Assembly: GCA_963555705.1 (NCBI GenBank) | Contig: OY743189.1 | Span: 7,333,501-7,397,500 of the forward strand | Source of the DNA: Ligustrum vulgare | Lineage: Eukaryota; Streptophyta; Magnoliopsida; Lamiales; Oleaceae | Length of the DNA: 64,000 nucleotides | Reading direction: 5' to 3' | In this document: one piece after another, positions 33,328 through 44,307 of the stretch | Layout: every line of letters starts with the position of its first letter | How positions within the stretch are numbered: position 1 is the first letter of the stretch | The notes under the pieces: model-generated | Databases searched by the model: none | What the model saw: only the letters and a program-made list of their open reading frames with translations | What the model was told of the DNA's origin: nothing | Made by a program: the position numbers and the translations under genes

Positions 33328-33712
33328 AGAAATAATTTGTAACGCCTTGCCATGGGACATTGTAATTTATTCGTGGAAGAATAATTTGTAATGTCTTACC
33401 ATGAGACATTGTAAATTATTTTTTGGGAAATAATTTGTAACACCTTGCCATGAGACATTGTAAATTATTCGTGGAAAAATAATTTGTAACGCCTTGCCAT
33501 AAGACATTGTAAATTATTCGTGGAAGAATAATTTATAACGTCTTACTATGAGACATTGTAAATTATTTGTTGGAAAATAATTTGGAACGCCTTACCATGA
33601 GACATTGTAAATTATTCGTGGAATAATAATTCGTAAAGTCTTACCATGAGACATTGTAAATTATTTGTTGAGGAGTAACTTGTAAAGTCATTTGGATGAC
33701 CTTGTAAGTTAC
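33328..33712. repeat. 49-bp tandem repeat, about 7.5 units
   Basis: The AATAATTTGTAA motif begins at 33331, 33380, 33429, 33478, 33527, 33576, 33625 and (degraded) 33674, which is exactly 49 bp each time. Units share CTTnCCATGAGACATTGTAAATTATT. Unit length is rigid while bases vary. It lies between the integrase fragment and the extra ORF of a Tat-lineage element, where tandem repeats are a known feature of that lineage. Confidence 0.92.
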
Positions 33713-34081
33713 TCCCAGATTTTGTCCTCTGGTGCTCATTCTTTGGAAGAAATACTTTTATTAAGGGGGACTGAACTGTGGGCCTCGTTAAAATCTTATT
33801 CAAAAAAAGAGTTCCCGTCCCCTACTCTGAAAAAAAAGTATGATGGGCGCACAGACCCGATTTTACTAAAAAATTACCGATGGACGTGCAAGTCCAGACA
33901 TAATTGAGAAAAAATGGGTTCGCAGACTCGACTCTTACTTAACTAAACAACCTTGTTACTGTTAGAAAGGTTATCACTTGTAATAAGGCTTCAGATTTTC
34001 CACATTCCAGGGCCGAGGAAGGGGTTTTGAATCCATTGTTCTGAGGATGAACGAGCCCTTTCCTACTTTTCGAATGACTTT
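33713..34081 (-). other. Tat element 3' pol/UTR remains
   Basis: This stretch follows the integrase C-terminus on the minus strand and holds no supported gene. It contains A-runs at 33790-33840 and no clear motifs. Confidence 0.35.
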
Positions 34082-34602
34082 TTACGGTCCTTCCCATATA
34101 GTTCCAAGTGTTCCAGGCTGATGACCAGCGGGCTTGCTTCGACGTAGGACAAGGTCTTCCATTTTGAATTCTCTTTTCTTGACTCGAGTGTTAAACTTCT
34201 TTTCCATGGCCTGTTGATAAGCAGTTATTCTGAGGGTAGCACTTTCCTTGACTTCTTGCAGAAGATCTTGGCTTTCTCTCTGCCCCTCAATCTGATCGGT
34301 GATTCTGTAGTCATTGCGCGGAAGCCGGGAATTGTTACTTCTACTGGAATAGATGCCTCCATTCCAAAGGCTAGCATAAATGGTGTTTCCCCTGTTGCAC
34401 TCTTGAATGTTGTTTAGTTTGTCCAAAGTATTTTTGGAAGTAGTTTGGGCCAATCACCCTTGTCACTGTCAAGGCGAGTCCTCAAGTCTTGCAAGATGAG
34501 TCTGTTTGTAAATTCAGCTAATCCATTACTTTGCGGGTGCGAAACGAAAGTTAACCTGTGTTCTATTCCCAGATTGTTGCAAAATTGTTTGAAGGCTTGG
34601 AA
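34082..34602 (-). pseudogene. Tat-lineage Ty3/gypsy integrase, 3' fragment
   Basis: The minus-strand frame encodes FCNNLGIEHRLTFVSHPQSNG, AEFTNRLILQDL, then DKGDWPKLLPKILW. This is the second half of an integrase core (the family has TS..HPQ.NGQ.E; here Glu is kept in AEF). A frameshifted tail with GETPFMLAFGMEASIPVE and a basic linker follows. It is cut at about 34602 by the LTR of the neighbouring Ty3/gypsy element. Upstream reverse transcriptase is absent. Confidence 0.8.
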
Positions 34603-35216
34603 ATGAAGAATTTCAGAGAAAACAAACTTATAGCCGTAAGTATAGTCGTCACGATTGTAACTCTTAAACAGAAGACCACTTATGGCCGTAAATGAGTTTT
34701 TCATAGCTGTAACTTCAATTTTCTGGAATTTCCCAAATTTTAATTCTTTTCTATTTTTAATTATTTATTTCCATATGTTGAACCCTAATTACGGCTAGGG
34801 CTAGGTTTTAGGTTTTTTGACTGAATTACGTTTTGTTTTTCATTATTGAGAGATAACTTTGATAATATTGAATGAAAATTAAGTGTTTTTCTCTTTGAAA
34901 GGTTGAGGATTCCCTTTTTTGTTCTTCAAAAATAATTCTGAACTTATCAAATATTTGTGAGAATATTTTTGGCGTTCCATTCAGAAACTTATCAAGGAAG
35001 TTGAAATCCCTTACGGCATTTCGAAAACTTTGGTTCTTCAGTCCGTATCGTCGAGTTATCGGGTAGTGATTGTTGGGTCAAGGTCCTATCGTCAATCCAT
35101 CTTTTAATTTCGTTGTTTTCTTCCTTGTTTTCTTTTGTTTGACTGAATTTAGATCTTTCCTATCGTTTGTGTTTTATTTCGTGTTCTTTTCTCGTTTCCG
35201 GAGTGGGATCGCATTA
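34603..35216 (+). mobile_element. Truncated 5' LTR of Ty3/gypsy element
   Basis: This is the right two-thirds of the TACGGCCGTA-type LTR, aligning with 38050-38489 plus 44126-44307. It ends GATCGCATTA, a degraded form of CATCA, and is followed by a primer-binding-like TGATATCAGAAC (35219). Its left third is missing and replaced by the Tat integrase fragment, so no left target duplication exists. Confidence 0.75.
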
Positions 35217-35699
35217 GGTGATATCAGAACTTGGATCTGGATTCAGCTCTTGGTATTTCTTGATACTTTCTTGATTTTCTCGAGTCTTCACATTCTTCGT
35301 GCCAGTAAATCTTTTTCCATTATTTGATCCATACAAAAATCCAACAAAAATTCAATCTTGTTTATTTTAGTCAATTCTTATCCAAATTCAATTCTGTTTG
35401 TTTCACTGCACTTGCAGTTGAATTTTTTGTTAAAAAAAACCCGAAAATTCAATATTTTTCCCAAATATCCCGAATTTTCTCAATTTTCATATTTTCTTGT
35501 TCTTACTCGTGTCTTATCTTGCCCTACCCTTAACTGAGTTCTTGAATTGTGTTTTTTGAGTTCTTGAAAGGGGATTGAATGTGATACACAAGTGAAAATA
35601 AACAGGTGAGGTTATTTTAATTTTTTCTTTGATCAGTAACAATGTCTGGCAGTCGAGGATCATCTTTTTCATTAGTTGGTGACTAAAAATGAGTGGACA

Positions 35700-37534
35700 G
35701 GAGGGAGCCTGCAGCCTCATCAACGAGCCACAACAAACAGCCCGAAGGTATGAATATGAAGGGTAGGAAGGATGATGGTGTAAAACTGATGATACAGGAG
35801 CAACTTGAGAGGTTGATGGTTAGAATGGATAGGAATGAAGAGAATATGGCTCAATGGCGAATGGAGTGAACTCATACCAGTCCTAGGGTTAGGAGAGGTG
35901 ATGAAAGGGAACAGAGGAGGGGAAACAATCATAGGGTTGGATATGGGTACGATGACGAAAGGGTTGATAGTGGACGTGGGAGTGTTCATTCATTAATGGT
36001 GATTGTGGGAAGGAGTGAAAGGAGAGATAGGTGTGAAAAAGGTCTTAGAAGGAGACTTGAGAATAGGGATGAAGTGGATGATAACCTAAAAAGTATAAAA
36101 ATTACCATACCACCTTTTCATGGGAGGAGTCACCCAGAAGCTTATTTGGATTGGGAAAAGAAGGTGGAGTTGATGTTTGAATGTCACAATTATTTGGAGG
36201 AAAAGAAGATTAGATTGGTGGTAGTGGAATTCACTGATTATTGGTGGGATCAATTGGTGACCGGTAGAAGGAGGAATGGTGAGAGGCCAATGGACACATG
36301 GAGAGAGATGAAAGTCATAATGAGAAAGAGGTTCGTCCCATGTCACTACCATAGGGATATCTACCAATGGTTGCAGAGTCTTACACAGGGGTCTATAAGT
36401 GTAGAGTACCATAAAGAAATGGAAGAAGCTATGATAAGAGCCAACATTGAGGAGGACCGGGAGGCAACTATGGCAAGATTCTTGAGTGTGCTAAACTAGG
36501 ATATTGCTAATGTGGTCGAGTTGCAGTACTATGTGGAGTTGGAGGACATGATACATATGATAATGAAGGTGGAAAGACAATTAAAGGGAAAAGGGGCAAC
36601 AAAGCACGGACCAGGGACTTATCCTACTTCACAACCAAGGAGAGATCACAATGATGAACATGTCCCAAAAGGGAAGGAGGAACCTACAACAAAAGGTAAA
36701 ATATTTCTGAATCTCAACCTAGTAGAGATAGTAATATCAAGTGTTTGGGTGTTCGGGTCATATAGCATCCAATGCCCAAATAAACGGGTGATGATTTTGC
36801 GTGATAATGGGGATATTAGTTCGAAGAATGAGTTTAAAGGGATTCCTAGGTTACAAGATATTGTGGATAGTAGTAGTGATGAGGAAGGGCTAACTTATGC
36901 TGTGAAGGGATCACTTGTCAATAGGCGTGTCCTAAGTTCTAGAACTAAAGTGGATGAAATTGATGAACAAAGGGATAACCTTTTTCACACTAGGTGTTTG
37001 GTGGGAAAAAAAGTTTATGGGATGGTGATTGATGGGGGAAGTGGTAATGATGTGGTGAGTACAATGTTGGTGGGCAAATTGGGAGTGATGAAGGTGAAAC
37101 ACTCTAACCCCTACAAATTGCAATGGTTAACCGAGTCGGGGGAACTTAAAGTGAACAGGCAGGTTAATATCAAATTTACAATTGGGGGTTATAGAGATGA
37201 GGTTATTTGTGATGTGGTGCCTATGCATGTTGGACATATCTTGTTGGGGAGGCCTTGGAAACATGATAGGAGGGTATTACATGACGGTTTTAAAAATCAG
37301 TATTCATTTGTGAAGGGAGGAAAGAAAATAACTCTTGTTCCTTTATCTCCTAAGGAAGTTCGAGAAGATCAATTGAAAATAAAAAAAGAGTTTGAGGGGA
37401 AAGATAAAAGCGTTGAGGCCAAGACCTCAGAAAAAGGAGATGGCGTGAAAATTGAAAAAAGAGTGTTGAGGCCACGACCTCGGAAAAAGGAGAGTATGAG
37501 AGCAAAAATAAATGAGAGTCCACCCACAAAATGA
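35700..37534 (+). pseudogene. Ty3/gypsy gag-protease
   Basis: The gag part (about 35746-36700) has IPPFHGRSHPEAYLDWEKKV, RFVPCHYHRDIYQWLQSLTQ and VVELQYYVELEDMIHMI. It is broken by a TGA near 35867 and a TAG at 36497. The zinc knuckle is reduced to QCPNKR. The protease frame (36512-37534) carries LFHTRCLVGKKVYGMVIDGG, where the active-site triad reads DGG, then VVPMHVGHILLGRPW and LSPKEVREDQ. Reverse transcriptase, RNase H and integrase are deleted: after a basic tail and a purine-rich tract (37831-37843) the 3' LTR begins at 37844. Plus-strand, non-autonomous. Confidence 0.85.
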
Positions 37535-37843
37535 ACTTTTTTGCACAGAGGTTGATGTACAAGGATCCATGCCTTGTACTTAACCACTCTAAAAAATCCC
37601 TCCCCAGTTCTACTAATTTTTTTTTACACGTAACCAAATCAAGTTCCAAAATTAAAGTTGGGTCTGAATGTAACATCAAGAAGAAACAGACCCAAAAGTC
37701 CAAGGAATGCACAAAGCACAAGCATGAACATAAATCCCACAGAAGCAAGTATAGGCATGAACCAAGAGCCAACAAACCCGAAGTTACAAGAGGATTGGGA
37801 AAGCTGCAGATTCGAGGTCGAATTCTTTTCAAGAGAGGAGGGA

Positions 37844-38489
37844 TGATGTGACCAAAGTAGGAGCTCCAACGAGAAGTTGAGCTATTGGTGATACAACAGT
37901 GATCTACGTGGAAAATGGACAAGGTTTCATGTTGGAGTCGAGCCGGGAAGGAGAATGGATCAAGCTGAATCAAAGGCAGGAAGTTCGAGGACCAGAACTA
38001 TAATTATGGTCGTAAGGAAGGAAGCTTACGGCCATAACTATGTCTCGGGTGGAAATGAAGAATTTCAGTGAAAACAAACTTATGGCCGTAAGTCTTGTCG
38101 TTACGACTGTAACTCTTAAATAGAAGACCACTTACGGCCATAAATGAGTTCTTCACGGTCGTAACTTCAATTTTCTAAATTTTCACGAATTTTAATTGTT
38201 TTTAGTTTTTAATTATTTATTTCCATATGTTGAACCCTAATTGCAACTAGAGATAGGTTTTAGGTGTTTTTTGACTATATTATGTTTTGTTTTTCATTAT
38301 TGAGTTATCACTTTGATATTATTGAATGGAAATTGAGAGTTTTTCTCTTTGAAAGATTGAGGATTCCTTTTTGTCTTCTTCAAGAATAATTCTGAACTTA
38401 TCAAATATTTGTGAGAATATTTGTGGCATTCCAATTAGAAACTTATCAAGGAAGTTGACATCCCTTGTAGCGTTTCAAAAACTTTAGTT
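37844..38489 (+). mobile_element. 3' LTR of Ty3/gypsy element, left part
   Basis: It starts TGATGTGACC after the polypurine tract AAGAGAGGAGGGA and carries degraded TACGGCCGTA motifs. It is interrupted at 38489 (TAGTT) by a second Ty3/gypsy element and resumes at 44126 with CTTCAGTCCGTATCG, ending GATCGCATCA at 44307. Confidence 0.88.
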
Positions 38490-39272
38490 TGATGCGAACC
38501 CCTTCGGTATATTGATCGAAAATTTCCACAACAATTTAATACAAAACCCAAGAAAGCTAAAGTCGTAAATAAAGGGATAAACACCTTAACCCAAGTTTAA
38601 ATCTAACCCAAAATTCAAGGATTAACTAACCCTAGCCCAATGGGTATCAACTAAACAAATTCCAAGGTGGCGGAAAATAAACAACAACACAAGAATAATA
38701 ATACTCAAGCAAAGTTGATTACATTCCTAAAAGATACAAGATCAAGAACAAGGGTTTACCTCACCCATGGGGGACTCTCTCAAGAGCTTTGCAATGAACA
38801 TCCAAAGTTATCTTTAAAAATGAAAAGAAAAGAATATATAATGTACAACATTGGACAAAAGGTGCAAATTTTGGAAATTGCAACAAAACTCCGTTTTTGT
38901 GGAAATTGCAACAAAAACCCCGTTTTTGTGAAACAGAGTGTTTCGGTCGACCGACATGGTCGACCGAACCATTTTCGGTCGATCACATGGTCGACCGAAA
39001 TGGGACTTTCGGTCGACCAACCCTCAGCCGAACGCGACCGAGGCTTCCTTCAAAAATCCTCTGTAGAGTTTCTGTCGACCGGTATGATTTTCGGTCGACC
39101 GAAATTGGCTGAGTCCAATTTCTTCTTCTTTTTGGCTCCAACTTCATTCTTGGCTTGTTTTCTTGACTTATTCACATTATTTAGCCTCTAATCTTGAACC
39201 TCCTTGGTATCGGATCTCGTCATGGGTCCCACAGGCTCGCGCATCGAGATTTGACTTTCCCGATTCTCATCA
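38490..39272 (-). repeat. LTR (3') of nested gypsy element
   Basis: It contains a cluster of GGTCGACCG palindromes at 38944-39105 and the CCCCTTCGGTATATTGATCG block. Short ORFs within it are chance frames repeated in the partner LTR. Confidence 0.9.
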
Positions 39273-39613
39273 TCCCCTCCCTCTTGAAAAGGATTCGACT
39301 TCAAATCTCACTTGAGTGCACTGTCCGAGGCTCCTTGAACTTTGATCTTGTAACATTATGGATCACAGGTTCGTGCAATGAAGATGGAACTCCACGATTC
39401 TCATCATCCCTTCCATCTCGAAAGAAATTCGACCAGGAATCGACACCTACAATAAAAATAGAAAATTCAGACACCATAAATATAACTGAAATTTTATACT
39501 AACCGTGTAAAAATGAATTGTAGGTGTTTCCAAGAGTTTGAAAGGTGCCAACACTGTAGAGTAGCAATTTAGATTTTTATTCGATCGGGAACCCGTTCTT
39601 TCCTCGAAAGGAA

Positions 39614-40930
39614 CTATATCAAACCACCCGGATCAAATACGAATCGCCTCCTACCATTGTTGGTGTTTGAATTGTAGTGCTCATCCTCCTTCTCAATTTG
39701 AGACATGTTCCACTCATGAGGTGACTTAACCTCTTCTTTTCTTTTATTCCCACCCAAGTTACCTCTTTCATCATTAAAAAAACACATCAAGTTCATAAGA
39801 GCTAACGAGTTAAATTCATGAAGAATTTCAAAAGGAGAAAATGCAGTAGTAGAATGAACACTTTGATTATAAGCAAATCCAACAAAATATTGACCTTGCT
39901 TCCCACTCTTTAGGCCAATCATAAGGATAGTGCAAAGGAATTGTGTTAAAACTTTATTAACCATATTGGTTTGGAACGTGGTTTGGTAAGAAGGAATGGT
40001 TAAAACTGAAAATTTGGTTCTAGACCTCCCCCACAAATCCCCCAAAATGTGATTAATAAAATGTGCAATTATACTCAACAACATTCCCCTATGGATAACA
40101 TGTAAATGCACTACCTCCTTAAAGAGAAGAATTATTACGTTGGTAGCATCACTGTATTCATGAAATGTAGCAAAATGTAATATTCTAATAATCCTACCAA
40201 CATTCACAAAATTAGCTTCATTCCCTTTCTTGGACCTAAGTAAACCCAATATAAAATTCATAGCATTAGTAATCCAAAGTTTACTCATGATGGGCAAATA
40301 TGTATGGAATTATTGAGGCAAAAACTTGAGTTTAGCCATTTTGCAAGTTCGGCATTTACTACAAGTTTAAACATGTTCAACACCAATCTTCAAATTAGGC
40401 TGATAAAACTGTTCACATAATACCCCTAAAACCCCGTTAATTTTAAATCTCCCCATCAAACGACCATTATGTGCCTCTCCCATTAGCAATTCACATATGG
40501 CACTTTTAAAAACAAACAAACTAATTTCCCAAGACAAATAATCATCATGTTCATAGAATCTAGCAAAATCTCGCCTACCACATGATTCATAGAAGTTAAA
40601 CAATTTTGAGTTTTTAGCATGCATGCTCTTAACATGTTCAAGACAAGATGAGTTGGTTAAGGAGGTTAGAAGGAAAATCATTTATAAGCCAAAATGTTTG
40701 GTTAGATCTCCCTTATAGACTTCCCAAACTAGCAATTCCCCTATAAGACAAGTAGGCACATTGAGCTTGTTTTCACAAAATAGGAAGTCATGCTTGTTTT
40801 CGCAAAATAGGAAGCCACCATGCACATGAAGGCTATCAAGTATAACATTTTCACACTCCAACAAAATATTTGCTAAGCTTCCATTGATGTCATACAATCC
40901 TCTAATGTAGTCAAAACATAATAACCTTGC
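39614..40930 (-). pseudogene. Degenerate Ty3/gypsy integrase
   Basis: On the minus strand, 40897-40682 and 40681-40367 hold two versions of the zinc-binding N-terminal region (ENKLNVPTCLIGELLV; GEAHNGRLMGRFKINGVLG). 40297-39614 is the core (FVNVGRI, LLFKEVVHLHVIHRGMLLS, VGFAYNQSVHSTTAFSPFEI). The second catalytic Asp motif reads LLSIIAHF, so the active site is lost. Stops separate the blocks. Confidence 0.82.
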
Positions 40931-40960
40931 ATTTAAAGAATTGTTAGGAGCATACCTCCT

Positions 40961-41347
40961 TCATGTGACGTCGGTTATTTCATTTTGTTTACCTCGGTTG
41001 TACTTGTCGTGGTAGGAAAATGTTTCCAAGAATTTCTTCCATAAGGCATGCTTTTGGAGTTCTTTGTTGCTTTGATAAGTTGGCCTCACAATTTCGTGCA
41101 ACAAAGAAATAACCAAACTAGGGAGGGAAGGGTTAGAATATTCAAGAGTAAAGAACATTTTGGGGTGATCTTTTCTCTCAATTTTCTTGGTGGCACTCAT
41201 CACTCCCTCACCTTTTTCGGAGGTAGGAACCTCAACTCTCAGTTCTTCTCTCGCCTCTCCTTTTTCTGGAATCGTGGCTCCAACTCTCAATTCCTCACAT
41301 TTTTCTAGGGTCGTGGCCCCAACTCTCTCTTTTTTATTTGACCTCAC
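40961..41347 (-). pseudogene. Linker ORF between protease and integrase
   Basis: A 128-residue Glu/Lys-rich frame contains three imperfect repeats of an ELRVGATIPEKGE type, then LVISLLHEIVRPTYQSNKE. It corresponds to the region where reverse transcriptase should lie. No reverse transcriptase motif is present, indicating a large internal deletion. Confidence 0.5.
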
Positions 41348-41419
41348 TCTTGTGTTGACATCAATTTCCTCAAGTGAATTTTCTTTTGATTTCCTATTTT
41401 CCCTTTCTTTTCTTTCTTC

Positions 41420-42514
41420 CTAAAATTCCTTCTTGAGCTTCATTTGGTCTTTGCATACTTCTTCCGGGCTCAAAGATAGGATCACCACCTTTTTCCCATC
41501 CATTTGGAAGCTACACCGGTTCTTCCTCTTGTCATGTGTCACACTCCTATCACTTTGCCAAGGTCGCCCCAAAATTATGTGTGTAGTGTGCATGGGGACT
41601 ACATCACATATCACTTGATCACAATAGGATCTAATGTTGAAGGCAAGAAGAACTTGTTCACTCACTCTCACTTTCCCATCATCACCCAACCTTTGCAATA
41701 CATAGGGATTATGATGTTTCTTAACCGGTAACCCCAATTTCTCCACCCTACTAGCACTCACCAAATTCGTGTCACTCTCCCCATCTATAATGAGACTACA
41801 TGCCCTATCCCCCACAAGGCATCTAGTGTAGAAAAAATTTCCTCCATGCTTCTCCCTCTCATTATCATGGGCCAAAAATTTTGGTAGCCCAACATTCATC
41901 TCCTTCACTACTTCTCTACTTCCACTTCCGTCCCTCCTATGGAATGATGAAGTCTTCATTTGTTCAATATTAACCTTCTCATTCATCCCATCTCCACTCT
42001 TATCTACCCATTCTCTTCTCCTCCTATTCATACTACAATCTCCTTCAACTTCTCCACTTTTACCCATTCCATGGAGTGATGAATTTTGCATTCTCACACT
42101 ATAAATATTTTCACCAACTCCATTTCGCCTATCATTCAACCACTCTCTTCTTTTCATATTCATACTCCCATTTTGTTCACCATCCCCTTCATCTTCCCAA
42201 ATATCCATTCTAATTTTCCTATTTAAACTTCCATTTTGTTTTCTAACTCCATCCCTATACACAATGTCCCCAAAATTATCCCTCACCCTTCTCCTACCAT
42301 CCCTATCTTCTTCACCACTATTAGTAGATGTACTCTCCCCCCTTGTTCCTAAATTTTCCAACCCACCCCCAATCTTATCCATTTGTCTAGCCATGGTGGT
42401 TGAAAGATTTTGTAACAAGTACTTCAAATCTTGAATTTGAGCATTGGAATTTGACATGGTGTGCAAGTGTGAAAGTGTTCTCACAAGAATATTTTCCACT
42501 CGTGTTTCACTCAA
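41420..42514 (-). CDS. Ty3/gypsy gag-terminus/protease ORF
   Basis: The 364-codon open frame starts MSETRVENILVRTLSHL, with a charged region holding repeated RRREWxDxxGDG units and no gag core domain. The aspartic protease follows (about residues 230-330): GDRACSLIIDGESDTNLV (active site DGE instead of DSG or DGG), VVPMHTTHIILGRPWQSDRS, then LSPEEVCKDQMKLKKEF. The altered triad suggests an inactive enzyme, although the frame is open. It is an element gene, not a host gene. Confidence 0.75.
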   Translation of the reverse strand: MSETRVENILVRTLSHLHTMSNSNAQIQDLKYLLQNLSTTMARQMDKIGGGLENLGTRGESTSTNSGEEDRDGRRRVRDNFGDIVYRDGVRKQNGSLNRKIRMDIWEDEGDGEQNGSMNMKRREWLNDRRNGVGENIYSVRMQNSSLHGMGKSGEVEGDCSMNRRRREWVDKSGDGMNEKVNIEQMKTSSFHRRDGSGSREVVKEMNVGLPKFLAHDNEREKHGGNFFYTRCLVGDRACSLIIDGESDTNLVSASRVEKLGLPVKKHHNPYVLQRLGDDGKVRVSEQVLLAFNIRSYCDQVICDVVPMHTTHIILGRPWQSDRSVTHDKRKNRCSFQMDGKKVVILSLSPEEVCKDQMKLKKEF

Positions 42515-42539
42515 TTTAGGCTTTTACCCTATAATGAGC

Positions 42540-43320
42540 TCATCACTCTTGCCTTTTTCCACTCAAAATCTCCTTTCTCAAGTTCTCCAAGGAAGGTAAT
42601 CAACTAAGCCACAAGTATAATTCTTGTGAAGTCAAGGAAATCACAAACAAAGGAAGAATGAATTTAGAACAAGTAGACACAAATAGCAAGTAGAATTTAT
42701 GTGCTTGCTATAATCAAAAGGAACAATTGTTATGTGGAATAAGATGCTAGGAACACAATTTTAGCAAGGGAATTGAATAACCACAATTATTAGATAAGGT
42801 ATAGATGTAGAACAATAAGCACAAGAGTGTAAATTTTCAATGAGGCAATTTATCAAACAACTTGTACTCAATCTTTGAATGACCTTGAATGTGGATAATG
42901 TGAATATATGAAAACCCCCAACAACACAATTGTGGCAAGAAGTGAATGATCAACAATTATCCAATGGATGAAGCAAGTGATGTATGGAATAAAATGTTGA
43001 TAACACAATCTCAATGATGGGAATTGGATAACCCCAAGTAATTAGCCATATATGGGCATTGAACAATAAAGCATTAATGGAGTATTTTTCATTTGGACAA
43101 TTTATCAAACACTTTGAATACGTAATTTGGAAAGTGTATGTTTTGTAATGAATGAATATGGAATTCCCCCAACAAACTCACAATCAATATACCCAATACA
43201 TGGAATCAACAATACACAGGGGCATATAAATTTTTCCCAATTTTCTTTTTCTTTTCAATTTTCGGAATTTTTTTTTTGAATAACAACAAAAAAAATGTAA
43301 AGGATATGTTTACCAAATTA
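42540..43320 (-). other. Untranslated leader of nested gypsy element
   Basis: This lies between the gag/protease start and the primer binding site and is AT-rich. It holds imperfect ~250-bp repeats around AATGTGGATAATGTG, GAACAATAAGCA and CCCCCAACAACACAAT, but no coding frame. Confidence 0.5.
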
Positions 43321-43341
43321 GAGTCAAGCTCTGATATCAAA

Positions 43342-44120
43342 TGATGTGAACCCCTTCGGTATATTGATCGAAAATTTTCACAACAATTTAATACAAAACC
43401 CAAGAAAGTTAAAGTGGTAAATAAAGCGATAAACACCTTAACCCAAGTTTAAATCTAACCCAAAATTCAAGGATTAACTAACCATAGCCCAATGAGTATG
43501 AACTAAACAAATTTCAAAGTGGCGGAAAATAAACAACACAAGAATAATAATACTCAAGCAAAGTTGATTACATTCCTAAAAGATACAAGATCAAGAACAA
43601 GGGTTTACCTCACCCATGGTGGACTCTCTCAAGAGCTTTGCAATGAACATCCAAAGTTATCTTTACAAATGAAAAGAAAAGAGTATATAATGTACAAAAT
43701 TGGGCAAAAGGTGCAAATTTCGGAAATTGCAACAAAACTCCGTTTTTGTGGAAATTGCAACAAAAACCCCGTTTTTGTGAAACAGAGTGTTTCGGTCGAC
43801 CGACATGGTCGACCAAACCATTTTCGGTCGATCACATGGTCGATCGAAATGGGGCTTTCGACCGACCAACCCTCAGCCGAACGCGACTGAGGCTTCCTTC
43901 AAAAATCCTCTGCAGGTTTCGGTCGACCGGTATGATTTTCGGTCGACCGAAATTGGCTGAGTCCAATTTCTTCTTCTTTTTGCCTCCAACTTGATTCTCA
44001 GCTTGTTTTCTTGACTTATTCACATTATTAAGCCTCTAATCTTGAACCTCCTTGGCATCAGATCTTGTCATGGGTCCCACAGGCTCGCGCATCGAGATTT
44101 GACTTTCCCGGTTCTCATCA
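43342..44120 (-). repeat. LTR (5') of nested gypsy element
   Basis: It differs from the left LTR by scattered substitutions and small indels only. The GGTCGACCG cluster is at about 43792-43950. The primer binding site abuts it at 43341. Confidence 0.9.
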
Positions 44121-44125
44121 TAGTT

Positions 44126-44307
44126 CTTCAGTCCGTATCGTCAAGTTATCGCATCATGGTTGTTGGATCAATGTCCTATCGTCAATCTATCTTTTAATTT
44201 CATTGTTTTCTTTCTTGTTTCTTGTGTTTGACTGAATTTAGATCTTTCCTATTGTTTGTGTTTTATTCCTCATTCTTCGTCACCTTTCCCCGAGTGGGAT
44301 CGCATCA
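44126..44307 (+). mobile_element. 3' LTR of Ty3/gypsy element, right part
   Basis: This continues the LTR interrupted at 38489: CTTCAGTCCGTATCGTC through GAGTGGGATCGCATCA. It is followed by CATTA, then by Tat integrase sequence into which the outer element inserted or recombined. Confidence 0.85.

Larger units (their letters stand above)
38490..44120 (-). mobile_element. Complete nested Ty3/gypsy element
   Basis: The 5631-bp element is flanked by TAGTT on both sides (38485-38489 and 44121-44125) and sits inside the LTR of an older gypsy element. LTRs are 38490-39272 (783 bp) and 43342-44120 (779 bp), both TGATG...CATCA and very similar. Next to the right LTR is a minus-strand primer binding site (TGATATCAGAGCTTGAC, 43324-43340). 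Next to the left LTR is a polypurine tract (AAGAGGGAGGGGA, 39273-39285). Orientation is therefore minus. It keeps gag-end/protease and integrase relics but no reverse transcriptase, so it must have moved with enzymes from another element or been deleted afterwards. Confidence 0.92.

Noticed and set aside
33328..33712. CRISPR-like array from evenly spaced repeats
   Set aside because: The period is 49 bp with no unique spacers. Repeats are contiguous and the genome is eukaryotic.
37350..37973. 207-codon minus-strand ORF
   Set aside because: It is antisense to the gypsy protease tail and LTR start, with no motifs; it is a shadow frame.
38667..39191. 174-codon ORF repeated as a shorter ORF at 43519
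   Set aside because: Both lie inside the paired LTRs of one gypsy element on the strand opposite its genes; the similarity is LTR identity, not a gene family.
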